From JAMCXS01 sp964459065 (GTDB lineage: Bacteria; Acidobacteriota; Terriglobia; UBA7540), in assembly GCA_964459065.1 (NCBI GenBank), contig CAYWMN010000105.1, forward strand, positions 1 to 12,006: a DNA stretch of 12,006 nucleotides. Reading direction: 5' to 3'. Shown in pieces: positions 5,583 through 12,006 of this stretch; positions within the stretch are counted from its first letter, which is position 1; every line of letters begins with the position of its first letter. The notes under the pieces are model-generated. The model was not told the origin of the DNA, did no database searches, and saw only the letters and a program-made list of their open reading frames with translations. The position numbers were made by a program, and so were the translations under genes.

Positions 5583-7991
5583 ATGAAGGTTCCCTCAGAG
5601 ACGAAATTGCTGCAACGGTTGGGCCAATCCCCGGGCCCCGCTTCCATCGAGAGCATTGTTGAGGACATCCAAAACAAGTTCAAAGGCTCGCGAAGGCAAG
5701 GCGGCGTGACGGCGCTCCGGCGCTACCCGGCTCGCGAAGCCCAGGTGGCTCCTTTCCCGGATTTCCTTCCGCCGCGCCTGCAAGAGATTCTTCGCGCGCG
5801 AGGCATTGAAAACCTCTACACGCACCAGGCTCATGCGGCGCGCCTGGCGCATGAAGGCAAGAACGTGGTGGTCGTGACGCCCACGGCATCGGGCAAGACG
5901 CTGTGCTACAACCTGCCGATTCTGAGCACGCTGGTGGAAGCTCCCGAAGCGCGTGCCCTTTATCTGTTCCCAACCAAGGCGCTGTCGCAAGACCAGCTGG
6001 TGGAGTTGAACCAGTGGACCCAGCATCTGGGCGATGAAGTGCGGACGTTTACCTACGACGGCGACACTCCGCAGGACGCGCGCAAGGCCATCCGGTCGCG
6101 CGCCAATCTGGTGATCACCAATCCGGACATGCTCCACACGGGCATCCTGCCGCACCACACCAAATGGGAGCGCCTGTTTGAGAATCTTCGCTATGTGGTC
6201 ATCGACGAGCTGCATTACTACCGCGGCGTTTTCGGCAGCCACTTGGCCAATGTGATCCGCCGGCTGAAGCGCGTGGCGGAATTTTACGGCAGCCAGCCGC
6301 AGTTTGTTTGCACCTCGGCCACCATTGCGAATCCCTCGGAACTGGCCACGCGCATCATCGAGGAAGATATCGAACTGGTGGATGAAAACGGAGCACCGGC
6401 GGCGGAGAAATTTTTCGTCGTCTACAATCCGCCCGTTGTGAATCCGCAGCTTGGCATCCGCCGCTCTTACCTGAACGAGACGCGCCGCCTGGCCAAAGCC
6501 TTTATGCTGCGCAAGCTCGAGACCATCGTTTTTACGAACTCGCGGCTGGCGGCGGAAATCCTGGTGACCTACTTGAAAGAGGATTTCGCGGCGCGGCCGG
6601 GCGGCCCGGACCTGGTGCGCGGCTACCGGGGCGGCTACCTGCCGCTCGAGCGCCGCGAGATTGAGCGCGACCTGCGCGACGGCCGCCTGCTGGGCGTGGT
6701 GGCCACCAACGCGCTGGAGCTGGGCATCGATATCGGCAGCCTGGACGTTGCGGTGCTGGCAGGCTATCCGGGCACGATTGCGTCCAGTTGGCAGCGTGCC
6801 GGACGCGCCGGGCGCCGCAAGGGAAGTTCCGCGGCAATTCTGGTGGCCACCAGCGCGCCGCTCGATCAATTTATCGCGCAAAACCCCGAGTACTTTTTCA
6901 ACCACCCTCCCGAGCACGGCTACGTGAACCCGGACAACCTGCAGATTCTCCTCAACCATTTGAAGTGCGCGGCCTTTGAACTTCCGCTGCGCGAAGACGA
7001 ACATTTCGGGTCGCTCGACCTGAAAACTCTCTGCGCGCATCTTGAGGAACTGGGCTTTCTTCATCAGACCTCCGACGGCTGGCACTGGGTGTCGGAAAGC
7101 TATCCGGCCGACGCCATCAGCCTGCGGTCGGTTTCTTCGGACAACTTTGTGATTGTCGATAACACGGGCGAGCCTCGCGTGATCGGCGAAGTTGATTTTA
7201 CGAGCGCCCTCACAACGGTTCATGAGAAGGCCATTTACCTGCAGGACGGCCAGCAATATCACGTAGAGCGGCTGGACTACGACGACCGCAAGGCCTACGT
7301 ACACGAGGTTGACTCCGAGTATTTCACCGACGCGATTTCCTACACCAAGATCAAGATCCTTGAGAATTTTGCATCCGAGCCCGCCGGGCCCGCCTCCAGG
7401 AATCACGGCGAGGTACAGGTGAACACGCAGGTGGTGGGATTCAAGAAGATCAAATTCCACACCATGGAAAACGTGGGCTCGGGTGAACTGTCGCTGCCCG
7501 AGCAGGAGATGCACACCACGGCGTTCTGGCTGACGCTGCCGCAGCCGTTCATGGACGCCCTGCCGTATTCGCGGGAGGAGCGGCTGAACGGCGTCCGGGG
7601 GCTTGCCAACGCTTTGCAGGCGGTCGGAACTCTGTTGATGATGTGCGACGCGCGCGACCTGGGCGTTGCGGTGGGAGAAAATCTGGAGATTGTGGACTCC
7701 GACGATAGTCCGCTGCCGGCTTCCGGGCAGCCCGCCGTGCTGGTGAAAGTGTTCGAGCCCAACATCTACCTCTATGACAAATATCCCGGCGGCATCGGCT
7801 TCAGCGAGCCGCTCTTCCGGCTGAGCACGAGCCTGCTGCAAAACACCGAGCGGCTGATTGCGAACTGCGCCTGCGCCATGGGATGCCCCTCCTGCGTGGG
7901 TCCGGTGGGGGAAGTGGGAGAAAAAGGCAAGGAAGTGGCGCTGGCCGTCCTGCGGCAGATTCTGGGAGCGGCCGGGAATGCTCCGCAGTAG
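5583..7991 (+). CDS. mrfA: MrfA/YprA-like DNA helicase with C-terminal four-cysteine domain
   Basis: An 802-residue superfamily 2 DNA helicase. The ATPase core has Walker A TPTASGKT (99-106), motif II DELH (208-211), motif III TSAT (244-247) and motif VI QRAGRAGR (404-411). The C-terminal DUF1998-type region ends in NCACAMGCPSCVG, whose cysteines 762, 764, 768 and 771 form a Cx1Cx3Cx2C zinc site as in MrfA. In Bacillus subtilis, MrfA works with the exonuclease MrfB to remove mitomycin C adducts independently of UvrABC. The adjacent MrfB-like gene, 45 bases downstream, strongly supports that assignment. ATG 5583 is only 13 bases after the assembly gap. The frame is still open to the gap edge, so a longer N-terminus cannot be excluded, although the conserved part (YPAREA, about 48-53) is well inside. 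All core motifs look intact. Confidence 0.93.
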   Translation: MKVPSETKLLQRLGQSPGPASIESIVEDIQNKFKGSRRQGGVTALRRYPAREAQVAPFPDFLPPRLQEILRARGIENLYTHQAHAARLAHEGKNVVVVTPTASGKTLCYNLPILSTLVEAPEARALYLFPTKALSQDQLVELNQWTQHLGDEVRTFTYDGDTPQDARKAIRSRANLVITNPDMLHTGILPHHTKWERLFENLRYVVIDELHYYRGVFGSHLANVIRRLKRVAEFYGSQPQFVCTSATIANPSELATRIIEEDIELVDENGAPAAEKFFVVYNPPVVNPQLGIRRSYLNETRRLAKAFMLRKLETIVFTNSRLAAEILVTYLKEDFAARPGGPDLVRGYRGGYLPLERREIERDLRDGRLLGVVATNALELGIDIGSLDVAVLAGYPGTIASSWQRAGRAGRRKGSSAAILVATSAPLDQFIAQNPEYFFNHPPEHGYVNPDNLQILLNHLKCAAFELPLREDEHFGSLDLKTLCAHLEELGFLHQTSDGWHWVSESYPADAISLRSVSSDNFVIVDNTGEPRVIGEVDFTSALTTVHEKAIYLQDGQQYHVERLDYDDRKAYVHEVDSEYFTDAISYTKIKILENFASEPAGPASRNHGEVQVNTQVVGFKKIKFHTMENVGSGELSLPEQEMHTTAFWLTLPQPFMDALPYSREERLNGVRGLANALQAVGTLLMMCDARDLGVAVGENLEIVDSDDSPLPASGQPAVLVKVFEPNIYLYDKYPGGIGFSEPLFRLSTSLLQNTERLIANCACAMGCPSCVGPVGEVGEKGKEVALAVLRQILGAAGNAPQ

Positions 7992-8036
7992 CGCGACCGG
8001 ACGTTGCAGCGGCAATGCCTGTTCGGAACCGGTTCG

Positions 8037-9347
8037 ATGAACCTCGAAGAAAAACTCCGGGCGCTCAAGCAGTCTTCGCAGAAGACCTTGCGCGAAAGTG
8101 CGCTCGAAAAGCAGCTTGAATACCTGCGGCGGCTGGAGCAGCGCCCGCGCAAGCTTCCCGCACAGAAAGCGCCGCGCGGCGTGGAGCATTACGTTGAGGG
8201 CGAAGCCTGCTCCAACGCCAGTGGCGAATATTTCCTGGCCCGGCAGCTGCTTCCCCACGGGCGTCCCTACGGCAAGTTCCGGATTGATGACATCGCGAGC
8301 CCTGATCTCGACCCTCTGGACCTTTTTCTGCCCGGAGTCGCCCAGCTTGCGCCGGGTTCGGTGGTGTTTCTGGACACGGAAACCACGGGCTTGAGCGGCG
8401 GCACCGGAACCTGCGCTTTTCTGATCGGGATCGGCGCCGCGGAGGGTTCCGGCTTTCGAGTGCAGCAATTTTTTCTGCGGGACTTCACGGAGGAAAAAGC
8501 GGCGCTCACGGCGCTGGCCGAGGCGCTGGAGCCCTACGAACTGCTGGTGACCTTCAACGGCAAGACGTTCGACCTTCCGGTGCTTGAAGCGCGCTACACG
8601 CTGGCCCGGATGCGGTCGCCCTTTGCGCGCCTGGCCCATCTGGACCTGCTGCACCCGGCGCGCCGGCTGTGGCGGCTGCGCCTGGAAAGTTGCACGCTGA
8701 AGAATCTGGAGCGGGAACTGCTGGGGATTGAGCGCAACGGCGACGTGCCCGGCTCCGAGATTCCGCAGATCTATTTTGACTATCTGCGCAGCGGGAGCGC
8801 GCGGGGCCTGAAGCCCGTGTTTTTCCATAACGCGCTCGACATTGTGACGCTGGCCGCCGTGATGGTTGAAGCGGGTCGGACGGTGGCGCGGGCGGGCGAC
8901 GGCGGTGATTGCGACAGCCGCGACCTGTTCAGCCTGAGCCGCATTCTGGAGCGCGGGGGCGCTTCGGAGCTGGCGATCGTGACGTGCCGGCAGGCGCTCG
9001 AGCGCGGCTTGCCGGATTCGGTTGAACCCCAGGCGTTGTGGCAGCTCGGGTTGCAGCACAAGCGGCAGCGGCGCTACGAACAGGCCGTGGAGGCCTGGGA
9101 GCAAATCATCCGCCGCCGGTCGCGCTACCGGGTGGAAGCCTGCGAACAGCTTGCCATGCATCACGAGCACCGCCTGCGCGACGCCGCCAAGGCCCTGGAA
9201 TATGCCGAAGCGGCCATCGATGACCTGCGGGAGCATCCAGGGTCCCATTCCCGCCTGAAGAGCCTTGCGCACCGGCGGGAGCGCTTGCAGCGGAAGTTGC
9301 AACAGGCTGCGACGGTTCTGCCCGCTGCGTTGCCGGCCTCACGCTGA
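8037..9347 (+). CDS. mrfB: MrfB/YprB-like DEDDh exonuclease with TPR-like C-terminus
   Basis: A 436-residue RNase H-fold exonuclease. The DEDDh catalytic set is visible: Asp113 and Glu115 in FLDTETTGLSGG, Asp179 in FNGKTFDLP, and His264 with Asp268 in HNALDIVTL. The N-terminal 40 residues are charged and helical, possibly coiled coil. From about 295 to 410 the sequence is helical repeats (ALWQLGLQHKRQRRYEQAVEAW and EACEQLAMHHEHRLRDAAKALEYAE are the clearest) resembling TPR units, matching the two-part design of B. subtilis MrfB. It would degrade the damaged strand that the helicase exposes. ATG 8037 is preferred over an in-frame TTG at 8004, since conserved sequence begins at MNLEEKLRAL; the ribosome site is weak (GGAACCGG). 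The gene is in the same frame as mrfA, with no stop between mrfA's UAG and this ATG, consistent with one operon and possible translational coupling. Confidence 0.9.
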   Translation: MNLEEKLRALKQSSQKTLRESALEKQLEYLRRLEQRPRKLPAQKAPRGVEHYVEGEACSNASGEYFLARQLLPHGRPYGKFRIDDIASPDLDPLDLFLPGVAQLAPGSVVFLDTETTGLSGGTGTCAFLIGIGAAEGSGFRVQQFFLRDFTEEKAALTALAEALEPYELLVTFNGKTFDLPVLEARYTLARMRSPFARLAHLDLLHPARRLWRLRLESCTLKNLERELLGIERNGDVPGSEIPQIYFDYLRSGSARGLKPVFFHNALDIVTLAAVMVEAGRTVARAGDGGDCDSRDLFSLSRILERGGASELAIVTCRQALERGLPDSVEPQALWQLGLQHKRQRRYEQAVEAWEQIIRRRSRYRVEACEQLAMHHEHRLRDAAKALEYAEAAIDDLREHPGSHSRLKSLAHRRERLQRKLQQAATVLPAALPASR

Positions 9348-9355
9348 CTTTCGCA

Positions 9356-9368
9356 GAGGCTGCGCCTC
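9356..9368. terminator. Weak hairpin between convergent genes
   Basis: GAGGC, a TGC loop and GCCTC form a 5-bp stem in the 29-bp space between the convergent mrfB-like and SDR genes. Position suits a shared terminator, but the stem is short and no T-run follows on either strand, so this is only a candidate. Confidence 0.2.
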
Positions 9369-9376
9369 GAAACCTC

Positions 9377-10165
9377 TTAAAGCCGGTAGCCGGCGCTCAC
9401 GTCGAGGGCCTGTCCCGTGATGTTGCGGGCGGCATCCGAACACAGGAAGAGAACGGTGCTGCTGACGTCGGCCGCCGTCACCATGCGGTTGAGCGCCGCG
9501 CGGCGAACGAACCGTGCGCGAACCTCATCCGTCGGCATCTCTAACGTACTCGCCCTGGCCGCGATCACTTCCTCAATGGCGTCGCCTTCCACCGGCCCCG
9601 GGCAAACCGCGTTGACCTGGATGTTATGGGGCCCTGCTTCCTGCGCCAGGGTCACCGTAAGCCCGACCATGCCCCACTTGGAGGCCGCGTAAGAAACTCT
9701 CAGCGGGTAGGCCATGCGGCCCGCCATGGACGACATGTTGACGATGCGGCCCGAGCGCCGCTTGATCATCGCTTTCAGGCACTCGCGCGCGCACAGGAAG
9801 GCGCCGGTCAGGTTGATGTCCAGAACGCGGCGCCACTCTTCGGCCCCGAGCTCGGTCGCGGGCGCGGTGGGGCCGCGCACGGCCGCATTGTTGACGAGGA
9901 TATCGATCCGGCCGAACTTCTTGAGCACCTGCCGCACCAGGCGCTCGACGTCGGACTCCTGCGACACGTCGGCACGAATCCAGACGAAGCGCCGGGGATA
10001 TTTTTTGAAGGGTTCTAAAAATTTGCCCCGCCCCGCGCGGCGTCCCACGCCGGCGACGCAGGCGCCCGCCTGCAGCAGATCGAGCGCGATTTGTTTGCCG
10101 ATGCCGGAGCTGGCTCCGGTGACGACAGCAACCTGTCCTTGAAGATGATTTTTTTGTGATTTCAT
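9377..10165 (-). CDS. SDR-family NAD(P)-dependent oxidoreductase (FabG-like)
   Basis: A 262-residue classical short-chain dehydrogenase/reductase. It has the cofactor glycine motif TGASSGIG (16-23), NNAA (92-95), and the catalytic set Asn118 (DINLTG), Ser146 (NMSSMAG), Tyr159 and Lys163 (SYAASK). The CPGPVEG segment (188-194) and a C-terminal TGQALDVSAGYRL complete the family pattern. Two arginines after the second strand (GVGRRAGR) suggest NADP(H), as inference. It reduces or oxidises a carbonyl/alcohol pair, but the substrate cannot be told; FabG-like ketoacyl reductases, sugar dehydrogenases and hydroxybutyrate dehydrogenases all look alike at this level. The fold-defining motifs are intact. 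ATG 10165 has no clear Shine-Dalgarno site. It lies 84 bases downstream of the secreted-protein gene on the same strand, so cotranscription is possible. Confidence 0.92.
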   Translation of the reverse strand: MKSQKNHLQGQVAVVTGASSGIGKQIALDLLQAGACVAGVGRRAGRGKFLEPFKKYPRRFVWIRADVSQESDVERLVRQVLKKFGRIDILVNNAAVRGPTAPATELGAEEWRRVLDINLTGAFLCARECLKAMIKRRSGRIVNMSSMAGRMAYPLRVSYAASKWGMVGLTVTLAQEAGPHNIQVNAVCPGPVEGDAIEEVIAARASTLEMPTDEVRARFVRRAALNRMVTAADVSSTVLFLCSDAARNITGQALDVSAGYRL

Positions 10166-10249
10166 AGAGAAGATTTCAGTAGGGAATGATTCCGGCCCGC
10201 AGCCCCCGGCGGCGTGTGCCGCCCGGTGTTCGTCCGCGCGTGGTGGCGG

Positions 10250-10759
10250 TTAAGAGCCTCCCTTGGATTTGAAGACCACCTGCCGGCGATCGACCGTGTC
10301 TTTTTCCGTCACGGAATTGTGCTCCACCACCAGCAGCGTGCCCGCCAGTTCCGAATAGTCCGGCTGGCCCTTTCGGCTCGCCTTGCCGCGCCGCACGATT
10401 CCCGAGAAGCGGTAATATTTTTCGTGGATGACTTGAGTTCGAAATTCCACGTGGTCGCCCTTGCGCGAACCCATGGTAATGGTGAAGCTCAGCAGCGCGT
10501 CGGATTCCGAATCGCCCTGCATGACGTCGATGTAGCCCTTGATCATGCCTTCTTCCTGCAGCAGAGCCAGATTGTCATGGGGCCCCAGGAATTGATAATT
10601 TCCGGTCAGGTCTTCAACCTGGCCCGGGGATGCCTGGGCGCGCAGGCAGGGTATCGACGCAAGCCCCATTGCAACCGCCAGAATCCAGACGCCCGCCGCG
10701 GCCAGCCTGATGGCGGGGCGGCCTGGTTGCAGGCAATTTGTCCGGCGCTGTTGGGTCAT
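10250..10759 (-). CDS. Secreted protein of unknown function, 169 residues
   Basis: I do not recognise a named family. The N-terminus has basic residues (QRR, then PAIR) and a hydrophobic segment (about 19-35) ending LRAQA, a fit to a signal peptidase I site near residue 43; the Cys before it is not in a lipobox. The mature part, about 127 residues, begins with VEDLTGNYQFLG and continues with LLQEEGMIKGYIDVM, LLSFTITMGSRKGDHVEF and KYYRFSGIVRRG. This alternating strand pattern looks like a small beta-barrel or lipocalin-like fold comparing a compound's or ligand's effect, though that fold is only a guess. Proteins with this look occur in Acidobacteriota, in my recollection. AGGGAAAG upstream of ATG 10759 is a modest ribosome site. 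The SDR gene follows after 84 bases on the same strand. Confidence 0.75.
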   Translation of the reverse strand: MTQQRRTNCLQPGRPAIRLAAAGVWILAVAMGLASIPCLRAQASPGQVEDLTGNYQFLGPHDNLALLQEEGMIKGYIDVMQGDSESDALLSFTITMGSRKGDHVEFRTQVIHEKYYRFSGIVRRGKASRKGQPDYSELAGTLLVVEHNSVTEKDTVDRRQVVFKSKGGS

Positions 10760-10923
10760 GGGCTGCTTTCCCTGTGAACGATCAAGAGCTCAGATGCCGG
10801 GCCATGAACGGTCCCCGGCTCGCTTCCGTCTGTAACAGTTTATTCTGGCTGGGCTCTGCGGGCAAGTGCGAGGCGCGTTGACATGCGAGCCCGTTCGCCC
10901 TTCCGGCCGCGATTTCCCTCGTG

Positions 10924-10955
10924 TTATTCCGAGCGTAGCGAGGAATCTGCTTTTC
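10924..10955. repeat. Probable interspersed intergenic repeat
   Basis: ATTCC and GGAAT flank GAGCGTAGCGA, giving a small imperfect hairpin, followed by CTGCTTTT. I recall near-identical short sequences scattered between genes of Acidobacteriota and some other phyla. Only one clear copy is in this window, so the repeat status rests on recollection; a loosely similar GCGGAATCTCG follows at about 10969. Confidence 0.45.
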
Positions 10956-11111
10956 ATGAACTCCGCGCGGAATCTCGCCTTGAGGCCGTTGAGGATTGCA
11001 GGGTTGCAGCCTGTACTTAAAGAGGCGATAGGCTAGTTTGACTTTGCCTGGGGCAGGCGGGAAGCCGGGAATCCTCGGTTCGTTCTTAGCTTCGTTTATT
11101 TTTCGCTTACC

Positions 11112-11139
11112 TGTTTTCAACAACTTGCCAGCTTCGTTT
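11112..11139. repeat. 28-bp direct repeat, copy 1
   Basis: This 28-base segment begins TGTTTTCAACAACTT and ends AGCTTCGTTT. It matches 11188-11215 in the same orientation at 26 of 28 positions, with copies offset by 76 bases. Confidence 0.75.
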
Positions 11140-11187
11140 TAGCTTCGTTTTAGGTTCGTTTTTGCTGTTTTTTTGACAGCGGTCTTT

Positions 11188-11215
11188 TGTTTTCAACAAC
11201 TTCCTAGCTTCGTTT
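11188..11215. repeat. 28-bp direct repeat, copy 2
   Basis: Second copy of the segment at 11112-11139, differing at two adjacent-region positions (TTCCTAG against TTGCCAG). The 48 bases between the copies hold two more AG(C/G)TTCGTTT motifs and a small hairpin (GCTGT/ACAGC, 11164-11180). Confidence 0.75.
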
Positions 11216-11220
11216 GTCGA

Positions 11221-11240
11221 AAAAAAAGAATTCTTTTTTT
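11221..11240. repeat. 20-bp perfect AT-rich palindrome
   Basis: Seven A, GAATTC in the centre, then seven T: a perfect palindrome with no spacer, followed by further T-rich sequence. It could extrude a hairpin or act as a weak two-way terminator for the minus-strand gene ending at 11401, but the stem is nearly all A-T pairs. Confidence 0.6.
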
Positions 11241-11400
11241 ATTTTTCCGCATTTTCCCCGCGTGCCCGGCGGTCCCATCAGCCGGACAAGCTTCCATTAG
11301 GCTAGCAGAGTGGGCCAAATATGTCAACGGCTTTGCGGGGTGTCGGGACGGTCGGCCGCCGGCTTCTTAGGTGCGCCAGCCCTGGGCCAAGGCCACCCAC

Positions 11401-11769
11401 CTATTTTGCGTCAGAGCTGAGACGCTTCGACACCACAAAAACTTCCACGCCCCATATTGAACACTCGTCACTTGATGAGTCGATAACAGAGATGGCCTGG
11501 ATTTGGCCCCCGGCATTCTTTCGAAACGTGACGAGATAGACCTGATGCCACAGGTCCTTGCCCACTTTCTCCGAAGCCAGCCGCACCGTTTTCGTCTTCG
11601 TGAAATCGATACTCGCGTTGTCCACGAGCCCGGCGTTTTTCATAAGAGCAAAGGCCATATCCGTTGGCGAGTGGCCACTGCAGTCCGGCCCGTGCGCGCT
11701 CCGAGCCTGGGAATGCGCAATCGAGGTGAAGCTCAGGGTGAGGAGGACAAAAAATAAAGCCGGTTTCAT
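11401..11769 (-). CDS. Small secreted protein of unknown function, 122 residues
   Basis: No family recognised. MKPALFFVLLTLSFTSIAHSQA is a clear signal peptide with likely cleavage after about residue 22, leaving a mature protein near 100 residues. It has only two cysteines, Cys30 (GPDCSGHS) and Cys103 (DECSIWG), which could form one disulfide after export. The middle (LWHQVYLVTFRKNAGGQIQAISVIDSSS) reads as beta strands. The ATG at 11769 is supported by AAGGAG (plus coordinates 11777-11782) seven bases upstream. It stands alone: the next gene on the strand is 641 bases further, past the AT-rich repeat block. A small periplasmic or extracellular binding or structural role is possible but not shown. 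Confidence 0.75.
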   Translation of the reverse strand: MKPALFFVLLTLSFTSIAHSQARSAHGPDCSGHSPTDMAFALMKNAGLVDNASIDFTKTKTVRLASEKVGKDLWHQVYLVTFRKNAGGQIQAISVIDSSSDECSIWGVEVFVVSKRLSSDAK

Positions 11770-11875
11770 TCGAACGCTCCTTGCCGGGGACGAACCATGC
11801 GCATCCCCTCGCCTGATTAAGAAGTAGCCAATGACGGAGCTTTTCTGTCCGTGGGCATTTCAACATGCAGCGAAC

Positions 11876-11907
11876 CCACGGTCAATCGAAAAGCGGATTG
11901 ACCGTGG
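11876..11907. repeat. 12-bp perfect inverted repeat (hairpin)
   Basis: CCACGGTCAATC (11876-11887) and its exact reverse complement (11896-11907) enclose an 8-base loop, GAAAAGCG. The stem is strong, but no T-run follows on either strand, so a standard intrinsic terminator is unlikely. It may be a repeat unit or a regulator site upstream of the small secreted protein gene. Confidence 0.65.
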
Positions 11908-11952
11908 CTACCACTCTTCAGAGATATCCGCGACAGCTGGCGCGTTGAAGTA

Positions 11953-11997
11953 ACCCCTCACCCGGCCGCAGTGCGCGGCCACCGGCTCCCCTCGCCA
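11953..11997. repeat. GC-rich repeat-like sequence with hairpin
   Basis: CCCCTCACCCGGCCGC, a short spacer, then GCGGCCACCGGCTCCCC. GGCCGC (11964-11969) pairs with GCGGCC (11975-11980) across a 5-base loop. I recall very similar sequences as interspersed repeats in many GC-rich bacteria; only one copy is visible here. Confidence 0.4.
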
Positions 11998-12006
11998 GAC
12001 GTAGAG

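Larger units (their letters stand above)
11088..11215. repeat. Repeated AG(C/G)TTCGTTT motif
   Basis: The ten-base motif occurs at 11088, 11130, 11141, 11152 (with G for C) and 11206. The three central copies have a period of exactly 11 bases, close to one helical turn, so all face the same side of the DNA. This could be an array of protein sites or a degenerate tandem repeat. Confidence 0.7.
10760..11400. other. 641-bp non-coding stretch with repeats and an AT-rich block
   Basis: No convincing gene is seen. A 113-codon minus-strand frame (10782-11123) runs through a repeat-like sequence and has low-complexity, unconvincing composition. The left half holds a short inverted repeat (10924-10955). 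The right half (about 11076-11250) is unusually AT-rich for this genome and contains a direct repeat, an 11-bp-period array and a perfect palindrome, listed separately. From about 11250 to 11400 the DNA is GC-rich again, with no gene or clear site. Confidence 0.7.

Noticed and set aside
5595..9302. A 1235-codon open frame antisense to both mrf genes
   Set aside because: Its codons align with the sense codons of mrfA and mrfB, which share one frame. Stops could arise only where the sense strand uses TTA, CTA or TCA, codons that are rare in this GC-rich coding DNA. The translation is low in character and matches no family.
10782..11123. 113-codon minus-strand frame in the intergenic stretch
   Set aside because: It runs through a probable interspersed repeat and the AT-rich block, with no ribosome site or domain; translation looks like non-coding DNA.
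11173..11178. TTGACA as a promoter -35 in the AT-rich block
   Set aside because: No -10-like hexamer at 16-18 bases and no gene downstream on that strand.
11088..11215. Direct repeats as a CRISPR array
   Set aside because: Only two long copies and short irregular motifs; spacers are not of uniform length and no cas gene is near.

Overview
The window looks like about 12 kb of chromosome from a GC-rich bacterium, most likely an Acidobacteriota (Terriglobia-like) draft or metagenome-assembled genome. The lineage is inferred from a fused branched-chain-type E1 gene, a PF04185 secreted phosphoesterase, small secreted proteins of unknown function and interspersed intergenic repeats of a style I associate with that phylum. 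No rRNA or lineage marker is present. A run of exactly 100 N (5470-5569) shows that two contigs were joined, so synteny across it is not certain.

Left part (1-1650): a membrane-anchored SH3-repeat protein runs off the left edge on the minus strand. It is divergent from a two-gene plus-strand unit: a COG2945-type alpha/beta hydrolase and a 51-residue zinc-ribbon protein. The SH3 protein and the hydrolase both have a good Shine-Dalgarno site facing a codon that is not a normal start (ATT and ACG).

Middle (1705-5433): a fused E1 alpha/beta 2-oxoacid dehydrogenase (minus) and a secreted acid phosphatase/phospholipase C-like phosphoesterase (plus) diverge from a 249-bp region. That region carries a good sigma-70-type promoter for E1 and, on the other side, a weak promoter plus a 13-bp dyad.

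After the gap (5583-9347): a helicase with a C-terminal four-cysteine site is followed at once by a DEDDh-family exonuclease with a TPR-like tail. This is the MrfA/MrfB (YprA/YprB) pair, which in Bacillus subtilis acts in a UvrABC-independent excision-repair route for mitomycin C damage. Here the two genes lie in the same frame and the only stop between them is the UAG that ends mrfA.

Right part (9377-12006): three minus-strand genes, namely an SDR oxidoreductase and two small secreted proteins of unknown function. Between the last two lies a 641-bp non-coding stretch with an AT-rich block of repeated motifs (a 28-bp direct repeat, a three-unit 11-bp-period array and a 20-bp perfect palindrome). 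The right end holds a 12-bp perfect hairpin and another GC-rich repeat-like sequence.

I found no CRISPR array, tRNA, rRNA, transposase, phage gene or convincing undescribed multi-gene system. The most useful observations are the paired non-canonical starts, the mrfAB pair outside its model organism, the short zinc-ribbon gene and the repeat-rich intergenic DNA.
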